64,000 bases of DNA, taken from NCBI GenBank assembly GCA_014905825.1, contig JACGCN010000015.1, forward strand, positions 1,054,001 to 1,118,000, written 5' to 3'. Origin of the DNA: Lyophyllum atratum. Taxonomy: Eukaryota > Basidiomycota > Agaricomycetes > Agaricales > Lyophyllaceae. Positions 54,166 through 64,000 of the stretch are shown here, one piece after another. The notes beneath the pieces were generated by a model that saw nothing but the letters and a program-made list of their open reading frames with translations, was not told where the DNA came from and did not search any database. Numbering within the stretch: position 1 is the first letter of the stretch; every line of letters starts with the position of its first letter. Position numbers and translations under genes: made by a program.

Positions 54166-55056
54166 TTGCCAAATGGACTGCCAATACCCTGGAATCTAAA
54201 AAAAATGATATCTGCTCTACCTTCCCAAGATGACTGTCTCGTCGTCCATCTTACATTGTCCGGCTTAATGTTGGGCGTACCTCGGGCTTTTTTCTTCAAG
54301 TCGGGCCGCTGGTTATATGCCAATGTCATGGCTCTATCCATAGGTGAGTAACACTCTTGAAAGCATCGGACTGAATCTAACAGGCTCCGCAAAGTAGAAA
54401 CTAGCAACTCTGATTCAAAGGACTTTATAACCATACAACGTGTCCCGACATGAAAAACGCGGAAGTTCGCATCTCATCTGACTTGTTCATTACGGCGTAA
54501 GTCCGTTCCACCTATCACTCAAGCTGATGGTCCTCAAGGAATTCGGTATGACATAGGCCGATCGACGCGTTGACCAACGAAAAGTTTCAGGATCACAACA
54601 CCATCTCTAGTTGACGTTTTGATCAAATCAAGGGAACGCTATCTACGCTGTTCGGGAGCCCAATCATGATCCAAGGCAGCACGTTACTAAGTAGGTCCGA
54701 GCTATTCTGCTGATGAGTCGTCCGTTGCTGATATCAGTAATCTTGGCAGATAACTACCAAATGATCCTGGTCCAGGAAAGACCCTGTCACTTGAGCGTCC
54801 TTCCACATACCGACCACGACCTTAGAGCGTGCGAGGGTGGTGGGTGCAGTGCGGTATCTTGCCGGAGGCGCACGCACTCTCGCTACTCGTTGGCCACCGT
54901 CGCCCTCGGACCAGCAAGTTCGATAATCAGCGCCGTCGTGCCCAGATCCTGTGGTGCCCGGACGTAGTTCTATCATATCCGTACAGCCAACCTGATGATA
55001 TCTGCGCCCTTGCCCATAACCAGGCAACGAGCGCCTGCCAAGACGATCCCGTCCGC
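54166..55056. other. intergenic region, possible minus-strand gene remnant
   Basis: A minus-strand frame (54434 down to the element border, with LAYNQRPDLKKKARGTPNIK) is open but enters the inverted repeat; no domain recognised. The rest shows only overlapping short frames. Confidence 0.3.
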
Positions 55057-55062
55057 TATAAA
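55057..55062 (+). promoter_or_regulatory. TATA box of the secreted precursor gene
   Basis: TATAAA about 150 bp before the ATG at 55215; the leader between them is CT-rich, typical of fungal promoters. Confidence 0.45.
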
Positions 55063-55214
55063 GTTAGGCCCTAGTGCACTTAGTACCAGCAAGAACGGCT
55101 GGTCCTTCTCTTCTATCGCCCCTACCTCATCCACTTGACACCCGCTGGTCGCGGTCACTGCTCCAATATCAAATCCACATCAACAACCCACGCCTACCCC
55201 TCACACAACACACA

Positions 55215-55563
55215 ATGCGTGTCTCAACTATCTTCAACATCGCCCTCGTCGCTTTCGTCGCAGCCCCCTCCACGCTCGCCCAACCCGTCGAGACTGCCGA
55301 GGCCCTATATGCTCGGGACCTCGCTCATGGAACAGCCATCGAAGCTCGCCAGCTTGAATCGTACATCAACGACATGATTCTGGAACGCTCCTTCGCTGGA
55401 GAGGATGTAGACATGCTGGAGGCTCGTTTTCTGCCTATTTGTAAGTCTGCGTTACTTCGGCATAGGGTGGTCTTGGACCGGAAGCTCATCTATTTTTTCA
55501 TCAGTGGGTGGTTTGAGGATTTTAGGGAAGGGAGTGAAAGCGATACTGGGCAGCGGCAACTGA
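55215..55563 (+). CDS. small secreted precursor with EAR-type sites and a cationic C-terminal peptide
   Basis: Two exons (55215-55440 and 55505-55563) encode 94 residues. Residues 1-22 are a signal peptide (MRVSTIFNIALVAFVAAPST then LAQP). The middle has repeated Ala-Arg or Glu-Arg steps: YARDL, IEARQL, LERSF, LEARFL. The last about 18 residues, GGLRILGKGVKAILGSGN, are Gly-rich, cationic and amphipathic, after the intron in LPI|LGG. The layout resembles the small Agaricomycete secreted proteins with EAR/RDL motifs and a GxIGKxxKxxxG-like end that I recall as uncharacterised. The in-frame Met further upstream at 55074 has no signal peptide, so 55215 is preferred. Proteolytic release of the C-terminal peptide is possible but not shown. 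Confidence 0.7.
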
Positions 55564-56326
55564 GACTCCCGACCAAGATGGATTGTAGTATATATCGGGG
55601 TGATTAAGAGAGACGCTCGGCCTTCAGCACATTGTTGTACAATATATGAACGCAAAGCAAAGCAAAGTGCTACAGATTTCACTCCTCAGAAAGCCATGAT
55701 TTCTGAACTATTTCCGTCGCAGGTTGGACAAGGCTGTTGTTCTCAAGGCTGCGGGCTTTAGTAATGTAGGGTATGACCAACAACCTCGGTCCTCGACCCC
55801 AGGTCGATAGATAAATGGACTCTTCGAATAAACAGGCGTTCGGGCCTAAGTTGCCCCATCCTATCGCGACATCTTCCTTCGGGCATTTCATATGTGATCG
55901 ACTTTGGATTTGCTGCCATATAGTTAACTCATATCTCTCTGGGTTTTGTATCATCTGAATCTTTGAGTCCATTGATAGTTTCTAACTTTGACCGAATATG
56001 GGGTGTTGTAGCATACAGCAATCATCGGCCTACGTGAATACCAAGTCGGACTCTTTGGAGATCCCATGTCTTCCAACTTAAGGGCGAAAGCAAGACATAC
56101 ATTGTTACAGTGCGTGACGAATGCGGGCTACAGCGGATAGATGCGTAAGACAAAGGAGGCAGCGAGGAAAGTCTATGATGCTAACGGATATAAGGGAAAT
56201 CAAAGCATCAGGGTAACAAATACAAAAACGATACTAAACGATACAAAGAAATGGTGTGTGCTTGGGTAGTAATACAGAGCGAGACGTATATGGCAGTCTA
56301 GGTTGGAGACGGGCCGAATTCGAGGA
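55564..56326. other. intergenic region, no gene recognised
   Basis: One short minus-strand frame (55679-55972) without domains. Otherwise 3' flanks of the neighbours. Confidence 0.35.
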
Positions 56327-56985
56327 TTAATCGATGTGGCGACCGCATTGCAGGAGAACTGCTGCAACGACGGACATCTCTAGGAGTCCAGCTTGGATGG
56401 CCTGGGGAGTCACCTCAAGCTTGACGATGCTGTGACCTCGCGTGATCTTGGCAAACATTTCGGCCGCGTTAGAAACAGCGGAATAGAGCTAGAAACCAGT
56501 GAATAAGAGAAGGGAGTGGTGATTGTGATAAACACTCACGCAAATCGAGTCACCAGAGGGAACCCAAGTGTAATAGCGGCCGTTCGCCTCCATCAATCTA
56601 CGTCTAGTAGTGGGAGGTGCAATGTTGAGTTCATGTTTAGTTATAGGAACCATTACGCGACTTACGATCGGTCTGGAGAGAGGCTGATCCACTGGCCGAC
56701 CGCTTGGTTTTCGACTATTCCGCGAATTTCTACACGAGGGTGCTGCTTCCACTCGATGAAAGCTGCGACCTCCGAGTTGACGTTTTGGAAAATGGTATAA
56801 CGTGGGTCCGATGGATCGGTCATGACCTGGAAGTATTTGCGAGAATTGGGGCCAAGGACGACGCAGTTCAGAATCGAGGTATTGAAGGAGTCAAAGGTAA
56901 AATTGACGATAGACATGCTGCAGGATTGAACAGCCGAGGAGAGAAGAGAAAGGAAAGCGAAGACGAGATCCTGAGTGCAGTTCAT
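56327..56985 (-). CDS. DUF6593-family protein (3 of 3)
   Basis: The core starts MSIVNFTFDSFNTSILNCVV (Met at 56916); an upstream in-frame Met at 56985 would add a hydrophobic, signal-like stretch MNCTQDLVFAFLSLLSSAVQ, so the true start is open. Then LGPNSRKYFQVMTDPSDPRY, TIFQNVNSEVAAFIEWKQHP (A.IEW strand), RVEIRGIVENQAVGQWISLS. After introns come RRLMEANGRYYTWVPSGDSI, the linker LYSAVSNAAEMFAKITRGHS and IVKLEVTPQAIQAGLLEMSV, VAAVLLQCGRHID, stop at 56327-56329. It matches the paralogue at 42734-43460 in every block and in the terminal helix. Function unknown; the possible N-terminal signal, if used, would distinguish it from that paralogue. Confidence 0.8.
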
Positions 56986-58569
56986 CCTTCATTCTCGAGG
57001 AGTTCATATAGCAGTTCCTTCGCGGAGGGTTGCTCGAGAAGAATGAAACTTGAAACGGTTGAGGCCCTTGGGGTCGAATGGGCGCAACAGCTAATTCGGC
57101 GGACCCAATGCTCGGTTGTGCGCAGAGACCTCGTGAACATTGCTACCGGGTACGTTTATCTCACATACGGGGGAAGGGTTAGACATGTTCTGCGTCATTA
57201 CCAGTATACGTGAGGGGTGTCGAAGCTACAAAGAACAAAGCCAACCTTATTGAGACGCTATTGAGAAGTAAACGATGTGAGAAGTCATCGCGCCTCTCGA
57301 GTTAAGGCACACCTTTGGGTGCGACGGGCTTGATATAATAAACTTAACAGCGAGGGCGGCTCGTTCTATGCAACAAGTGCCCAGGTCCAATGTTCATTAA
57401 CGTGGGGTGTACTGTTAGACAGCATGGGCTGTGCCGAGGAACCCGTTTCAGGGAGCATCTCGATCACCGACCTTGTCGACGTGCATTGTAAGCTCAGTTG
57501 GCTGTGCCTGACAGGTTCTAAGTAACACACGTCTTCGGGAGGCGATGGCGTCTCGGCGTAACACATAGACACAGTACTTGCGAGGTCATGAGGCCAGAAC
57601 CGGCATGAATCTAGAGGGACCTAACTGATGTCGGGATCATACGAGTAACGTTGAACTGTGATCGGACGCTCGCCTGTTTGTAGCCACTGCTATTGCTTTT
57701 TTAAATCCAAAAATGTAGATGGAGAGCGTAACAGGACTACGTTTGTTGAAGAAGTGACTGTAGTGGAATGAGTGAAAGGGCCTTGCACGAGCCTCACATT
57801 ATTGCCGTTTCCATGTGATTCTTACGGCCTTGGGGCCGTGTGTCTCTAACAACCGAACGCGGGGTATCAGACGTTGGCACAGAAAATATCAGATAAGTAT
57901 GGTTGCCTCGTCTAGGGCGCGCCCATTCTCTACGGCGCAAGGGCGTCCTGTGGTACCTGGCCGCCGGGAGGCTGACCTCAACTGAGACCGTGCGTCAACG
58001 ATCATGAATAAATTTGGGTCCGTGGGTTGACGAATTTCGGGGATATGGCCCTGGAAGTGCATCTATAAGTGTCTCCAGCCAGCGCCAGCCCGCCTCGGGA
58101 TAAACGGAGAACAGGCGTTGCATTTCGGTCAAAAAGCCACGTGGAATCGCTATACATAGTCTGTCCAGGCCCCTAGGATGGATATGTTGGTATAAAATCG
58201 CACGCATGGTGCGAACAATCGAAAGGTGCGAATTCCTCGGTCTATATATATCTGACGGAGCCGCTTTCGTGTGCTGCGCTTTAGCGTGAAGCGACCTGCA
58301 TACGGAGGATGAATATCTAGATGTTGTACAAGCGTACGTCTGGGGCTTGTATCGATGTCGCGATGCGCGTAGACGGCGAAAGTTGTCGGGGTAATAAGCA
58401 AACTAGGGATTGTCGTACGTTCGATCCCTGTAACGGGCAATTGTCCCTCGATGATAGCGCCACGCCTGGCACTCTCCCTAGCTGTTCACCGCAAATCCCA
58501 AGCCTAAATGACCTTCAAATTAAACCTCGGAAACACAGCGCAGATGATGAAGGATGTGTGCTGTCGCGA
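56986..58569. other. 1.6-kb region without a gene
   Basis: Only short overlapping frames were found. A GTTCGATCC word at 58409-58417 is not part of a tRNA fold. Confidence 0.4.
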
Positions 58570-59089
58570 CTAGGGAGGAGTGGGACCTGGATGATGCTCC
58601 TTCCAATACAACAGATCGTTGCCAGGGCCGAGCCATGGAGGGCTTTCTATTTTCTCAGGTGCCGAGAAGTTCGGGGAGTGCTCTGCGGAGCAGGGTACAG
58701 CCTGTGTTGGGCACGCACTTCCTGTCTGGCCCAAAGCATTCAGGCCATCAGCCTTCGAGGTTGGACGTTAGCAAGGGGTGAGGCATACTTCAAGAATTTG
58801 CATACCTTATAATAACGACACGTGTGAGGTGGGTTCGGTGTCCCAGATATAGCGTATCTAAAGGGTGTCAGTATAGCCAGACTAGAAATAGTTTTGTCGC
58901 TTACACGCAGTCAAAGATGGAGTATGGGCCGTCGTAATTTGTCGCGTAGGTTGAGGTGATTAAACCACGGCCGTCTTGATCAGCATCGGGACAAGAGAAG
59001 GCGCACGACGTGGGAGCAGCTGTAGTAAGAGACAGACCCCAGAGAAGGAGAAGGGCATAGTGTAAAGACAAGTAGTGCAGCCGGGTCAT
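58570..59089 (-). CDS. small secreted six-cysteine protein
   Basis: Three exons (59089-58905, 58857-58806, 58725-58570) give 393 nt, 130 residues. The start MTRLHYLSLHYALLLLWGLS forms a signal peptide cleaved near TTAAPT; an upstream Met at 59122 is in frame but adds only a short polar stretch. The mature part has TSCAFSCPDADQDGRGLITS, YDGPYSIFDC, VYAISGTPNPPHTCRYYK, then TGSACPTQAVPCSAEHSP and ends KEHHPGPTPP. It holds six cysteines, with a CxxxCP...G.L opening and C.Y/CPTQA blocks like other Agaricomycete small secreted proteins annotated as hypothetical. The last acceptor (GGCCAG) was chosen because it keeps the frame and restores an even cysteine number; a second AG four bases on would change the tail. 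Function unknown. Confidence 0.55.
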
Positions 59090-59518
59090 TGTGGTGGTTG
59101 GAGCGAAGCAAGTCAAAAGCAAGTGGGAGTGACGTGGGCAATCTATTTGTTATTCAACAGCTTGCCAAACATGGTGTCAATTTTCGGTCAACTCATCATG
59201 GTGCTCGCGTCCGTCATCTGCTCATCTCCTGGCTCGTTATGTCAGTCACTTCGTCAGTCGCTGCCAACTAAGAAAATACCATTTAGTAGCACGGGGTGCG
59301 CAGATAGGGGCAAGCCGATAAATATCTCTAAAAGATGTCCTAAAATCCATCGTCGTGTAAGATCATGATGACTTGTAAGTTGTACGCATGGACCGCATCA
59401 GTAGGCTTCATGGATAGGCCAACGGAACGCTCGATGTACTCAAAGAAGCTCATTAATACATGGGAAGCTAGACGAGTGTAAGGACTGCTCGTGGAAGAAG
59501 AAGAATATCGAATAAGAA

Positions 59519-62500
59519 TCAATCATCGGAAAATATCGAGAATGGTCGGTTCAAAGGTGCCGGTGAATCACCGAAGCTCGAAACCCTCTTACGCGAATCA
59601 TCACCATGCCTGGGACTAGATGGGATTGCCGCCGCTGTCGATGGCCTGGGAGGCTCCCCGAATAGCAATGAATCTGCCCGTGTCCCGTAACCTGACGGCC
59701 CCGCTCCGAATTGGATGCGCGTCTCTGGTATATGAGCCATGCCAGCGTATATCTGGTACCCATGACCACCGAAGTGCTCGATAGTCCTATGGTCGTGGTC
59801 CTCAGATTTGAAATTGGTCATAGTAGGGATAGGGCTGAGGGGAACGAAACCTGGGGGTAGCTGGTTAACAATAACGGGGTCAGAGGGGTGTTCTGAGAAT
59901 GTCGAGGATTCATCACGATGAGAATGGGAGGAATACATCTCGGGGAGCGCTGTCGGCCTGTTAGCATGCTCGGGGGTCAGTAGGATGGGGTCGATAATGG
60001 TGCCTTCGGATGAGTTCGTCGGAGAATGCGACTGTCAAGTAATACCGTAAGTGGAAGAGGAATGTGGGATTTGATAAACAACATACTGGAGGCTCAACAT
60101 CTATGCCAGGAACTGTGACGTTAGAGATGGATCTATGCATCGTGTTTCGACGTTGGGATGTTGGAGGACTTGGACGGAGGCTTGAAGCAGTTGGCTGACG
60201 ATATATGTTCGCTGCCGAGGATGGACTTGACGGTGGTTGAACCGAAGGTCGACTCCGGTCCGATCGATGGTCCTTCTTCGCAGCTCGGTAGATATACGAT
60301 CCAGGTATACTCGTCCGAGGGCTGGATTTCGGAATCACCTGCGACGAATCGATAGGCTGACGAGGTCCTCCACTGACTCGAGGAGAGCGAACCCTCGGAG
60401 AGCTCGGGATCGGATCAACCATCGTAGGAACCTAAAAATATAGAGAGAGAGGGCGTAAATCAGAAGCCTTGGAAACAGAAGGAATATAGGCAGAAAACAG
60501 TTAAGGCAAAGAAGAAACTCAGCGTACTTCCGTCCTGTCCCGCAGCTCACCATGAGTCGACCGCGTTGGTTCCCCGATGGGAGGTGGGGTCCTTCTTGTG
60601 AGACCTTGTCCACCCGGTTGTGGAGTAGGAGTTCCCACAATATCCGAGTTGGCAGAACGCCAGTCTTCAACAATTTTTTCCGGCGGAGTGAGCTGCCTTC
60701 TCCGCTGGTAGTCGCGGGAATCTTCGCGCGCGTTATAGGAAATTATAGGGCGTTGACTACCACCCGTGTCGCGATATCGTTCCTCCCGATTTGCGTCCCT
60801 CTGGGCTTTGGGTGGGCTGACGATATCGTACTGCGAGATCCTCGTCGATACTCGAGACACAGTCGATAATGCTGGGGTATCTCGACCATCCTTTCTACGA
60901 ACCCTATAAACGTCGTCATAATCCGAAGAGGGGTCGCTGTGGGTTCTCGCGGCAGATTTGTAGGCATGGCTGTGGGTTACCGGTGCAGAGTTGTCGCGGC
61001 CCTGCGCTCTTTGCCTTCGCTCAACACCTTTACCCTTGCCATTGCCGCGCTCGTCCGCTTTTGAAGGTATCCTGGACGCATTCGCAACGCTATCCGCTGG
61101 ATCCGTGAAGTCCACTGGCATGCTTAGCTCGTGAGGAGGTGGCAAGGAGATGTGTGCATCGGGACCAAGCGTTGGAATATACCCCTCTGGCGGGACAGAA
61201 CGACGAGATCGGTATGAGCGTCGAGAAGGCGCGATACTCGGGGAACGAGTTTCAGAGCGTGGTGAGTGGGGAGGACTCTGTGTACGCGCCCTAGACTGGC
61301 GTTGGCGATCAGGGACAATGGAGATGTCTTCAGGAGAATCCGATGACTCGTGTGCATGGCCATCTGGCGGAGATGCGGATCCACGTAATGGAATCGGTGC
61401 TGCTATTGGGAGAGGCGGAGCGTCGTTTCCAACGTCCGGCGGACTTCTCTTCCTGCTCGCTCCCCGAGTGTTCGATCTCTCTCGTGTACGATCCCTAATC
61501 GAAAGAGCGTCAGTAAAGCACTGTCATGGGTACAGGATGTTCGGGATGTACCTCGAGGACGGAACGGACGGCTCAGCTACTGAGCCTGAAGATTTCGTAC
61601 CCGTAGGTGGTGATGGGGCTCTCCTGATTGATTCATTCCCATCGTCTTCGCCATCCGTCATGTCACCTTCATTTATTTGCTCACTCGCCCACGCATCCCA
61701 TCGCCCTCTTTCTAAGCCGAGTTTCCAACCTTCCCGCCTTCCCTCTTCTCTCGCTACTTCAACAGCACGCTGCAGGACCAATTTCCGTATCTGCTCTCTA
61801 TCCTTCACGCCCCTCTCCTCGGCCTCGGCGCGAGCACGTTCAACGTCATCAACGATGGTCTGGGCGCGAAGAATTTCTATTAGAGGAGGCAGGTTAGATA
61901 TTATGTTGATAAATGGGTAGATATCTACCTCTCTGAGCGATGTCGAGCTGAAGCTTGTACAGCGCCAACTCTGATGTAACACGCACTAGCTCAGCCTCCG
62001 CCCGCAGCTGCGCTTCCTTGATGCTCCTGACACGGGAAATTACTGCTTCGTGATCCTTCATTAACTCCCTCTCAGCCGCATCAGCTCTCGCCGTTTCATG
62101 TGCAAGAAGCCGTAGAAGGGTGTTTGCCCCGCTACTATTAGAGCGAGACCGACTGCGCGGGGCAGGCTCTTGTCGCTCCTCACCTCGAAGTCGGGACAGA
62201 AAGTGAGCATAAGCCTGGCGATCGGATTTCGGCCGGCTCTGGCCCTTCGTATGGTGGTCGTTATCTCCAGGATGACCGGTAGCAAACGGATCGGGGGTCC
62301 GCAATGGTAGAGGTGCACTCGGCGGGAATGGAGGTGTAGCTGGGCGACGGCGAGGTCTGCTCGGCAGGGCGTCGCGAGATGACGAGGACGAATGCGGGGA
62401 AGTATCTCCTGTTCGTACTGGCTGAGACGTAGGTTGGATAGGAAAGTAAGACCTAGACTCGGTCATGAGTCCCTGCTTGCCGATGGGAACAGTCGCGAAT

Positions 62501-63113
62501 GAATCGCTCACCCTTCAGCGTGACGATCTATCCTATCCATGGGAGTTGGCTGGACCGTGAAGTGGGGGTGAAGTTCTTTAAAGCGAATGTAAGCTGCTTT
62601 TGAGGATAGAGGATCATAAGAGGCAAGGATCAGTATCAACTTGAGCGTACTTACGGGACTCCTAAACGCCTCGCGGAACGTTCATGGCCGATCTCGAAAG
62701 GCAAAAGTGACCGTGTCCTATTCCGCCGCTTGGGATCCTTCCTCATGCAGTCTATCTCGAGTCTTGTTAGTTCAAGATACAATGGCAGAGGCGTGTATGT
62801 GACGCTGCCGTGATACACGTGTTGTGCGCGTTGCAAGGCGCGTGTCCAGTGGCGTGTGATAGACATAGAGATCTATACAATTGGATAAGATAAGAACACA
62901 GGCACCCCGACGAGCTTGTTCATCTCCCTTCCTAAGAAGCATCAAGGAAGCTTGAAGGGCTGCAACAATGCGGTTGTAGGGCGGTGCGGGCGGGTCGCAC
63001 AACGCGAGGGGGAGCGAGAAGTCGTGGCGCACCCCGTAGAAGCCGCGACACGTGGCAAAAAAATCTAGCTGTCCATATCGTTCAGAACGAGCAACCGTTT
63101 GGAATGAGTCCAA
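59519..63113 (-). CDS. long coiled-coil, Ser/Pro/Arg-rich protein (unknown)
   Basis: At least seven exons. The N-terminal ordered part reads FFATCRGFYGVRHDFSLPLA, LCDPPAPPYNRIVAALQASL, MLLRKGDEQARRGACVLILS. After an intron it continues RLEIDCMRKDPKRRNRTRSL, LPFEIGHERSARRLGVP, then AAYIRFKELHPHFTVQPTPM, DRIDRHAEG and on into LMTESRSYFPIQPTSQP. The middle is a long charged helix: LLRLLAHETARADAAERELM, RSIKEAQLRAEAELVRVTSE, IVDDVERARAEAEERGVKDR. Then follow about 500 Ser/Pro/Arg/Asp-rich residues, with TPPEKIVEDWRSANSDIVGT, and the end NRPFSIFSDD at 59519. Exons join without a stop. The upstream exons may instead belong to a separate gene, and the Met at 63113 is provisional. A scaffold-type role is suggested by composition only. 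Confidence 0.65.
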
Positions 63114-64000
63114 TGCACATACTTACGAGCATTCCATTGATTAATGACCACATCATCCTCTCCTATCTGCATAGAGTTTGATCGAATAACGTTGTTAGTG
63201 GAAGCTTCTCTTCAGAGCTTGGTTAACGCACGAGAGCCCGAGCGTCCGACGAAGCGCCGCCAGGATCCCGCATGCGCAAGATTAGCTGCAGGGCTGTCAG
63301 TAATCAAACCGAGCCTGAAGAATTTTAAGGACTAAACTGATCAGGTGCCTTCTCGAAGGCGTCAAAATAGAGACAAATGGGTACATCTGTCATCATAGTT
63401 CACAGATATACCTCCGCCGTCAGCTTGTGACCCCCCGAGGATTGTCGAGGAACGATGTCGTAGACGGTACGTTGGCAAAAGCCTTGAAGGGAAAGCTGTG
63501 GAGACAAAAAGCTTGACTGAAATGCAAATTTTAGACTCCGGGTCAACTGTTTGTTGATTTTCTTTTTCGTGCTACCTGATCTCTGGTGATCATTCCTTCG
63601 AGACGGTCCTTGTCTTCCTGTCGTACTGCAATTGCTCTTCATACGTAGGAATGGGGGAGGGGAGGGGGACGGACAGGAGGGGGGCGCCGTTGCCTAGGAG
63701 ACGGGATATCCATATTAACCCAGCAGCAGCCGTCGGCCGCCCGTCTCCATCTCTTCGCTGGAGCAGGTACTATGTAGTCTTTGCACAGGCTTCGGGGGAA
63801 ACGATGTCACCACCGCCAGTTGGCATCTACGACGAATCCGTTCCCCAGGCCCGCAGACAACAACCCATACCGCCGCGCCCTCCCTGACCCGCACAACAGC
63901 AAGTCCTACATGTCCTCCCTGCACACCTCTCCCGCCCATCCTACGGCTGACCTCCCCTCCACCCGGCCCCCGACCCACCCCGACCGCAAGCCGCCATTCA
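63114..64000. other. right edge of the window, no gene assigned
   Basis: A plus-strand frame 63651-63887 is Arg/Pro-rich, and a GC-rich stretch overlaps it on the other strand. Neither shows a domain or splice signals strong enough to call. Part of a gene continuing to the right cannot be excluded. Confidence 0.3.

Noticed and set aside
58405..58425. GTTCGATCC word resembling a tRNA B box
   Set aside because: No D-arm, anticodon arm or acceptor pairing upstream within tRNA distance.
1..64000. CRISPR arrays, operons, prophage or ribosome-binding-site features
   Set aside because: The window is clearly eukaryotic, with spliceosomal introns. No regularly spaced repeat array of that type was found.

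Overview
The window looks like a mushroom-forming basidiomycete (Agaricomycetes). The genes are broken by many 45-65 nt GT..AG introns, and the protein set fits: three DUF6593 proteins, an F-box-like protein, a fungal C2-domain protein, DUF7702, three CAZymes (GH79, GH3, GH31), DHA1-type MFS transporters, ATG101, small cysteine-rich secreted proteins and a Tad/I-like LINE. No prokaryotic or viral gene was seen.

Layout. 1-927: 3' part of a GH79 beta-glucuronidase-like gene. 2857-6253: GH3 beta-glucosidase with a PA14 insert. 6418-7384: DUF7702 membrane protein. 8597-8968: small foldback TIR element. 9160-10696: C2-domain protein. 10873-13004: 5'-truncated LINE with a perfect 15-bp target duplication. 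13752-15737: two tandem paralogues encoding short beta-repeat proteins that I do not recognise. 17050-19090, 26228-28503 and 29181-31195: three related MFS transporter genes; the first two form an inverted duplication and the second is interrupted by a TA-flanked MITE. 19682-20112: six-cysteine secreted peptide with two apparent micro-exons. 21037-23184: large Ser/Pro-rich acidic protein. 28847-28942: intron-containing tRNA-Glu. 32517-33211: DUF6593. 33342-36656: secreted GH31 alpha-glucosidase. 37529-38366: ATG101, divergent from an F-box-like gene (38491-40083). 40336-42139: a gene fusing a carboxymuconolactone-decarboxylase (AhpD-like) domain to an enol-lactonase-type alpha/beta hydrolase. 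42734-43460: DUF6593. 45245-46261: unknown protein. 46472-54162: a 7.7-kb segment bounded by ~400-bp AT-rich inverted repeats starting CACTG. It carries gene debris (MAK21/NOC1-like, GTPase-like and a frameshifted Ser-rich ORF) and a nested hAT-like non-autonomous element. 55215-55563: small secreted precursor with a cationic C-terminal peptide. 56327-56985: third DUF6593. 58570-59089: six-cysteine secreted protein. 59519-63113: long coiled-coil, Ser/Pro-rich protein.

How the genes work together. GH79, GH3 and GH31 act on glycosides and fit a plant-matter-degrading lifestyle. The fused CMD/hydrolase would fit aromatic catabolism through the beta-ketoadipate route. ATG101 is a core autophagy-initiation subunit. 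The rest of the interval is strongly shaped by transposable elements (LINE, Tc1/mariner-like MITE, hAT-like, CACTG-ended element, foldback element) and by local duplication. The candidates for something undescribed are the tandem beta-repeat pair, the CACTG-ended gene-capturing element and the small secreted peptides.
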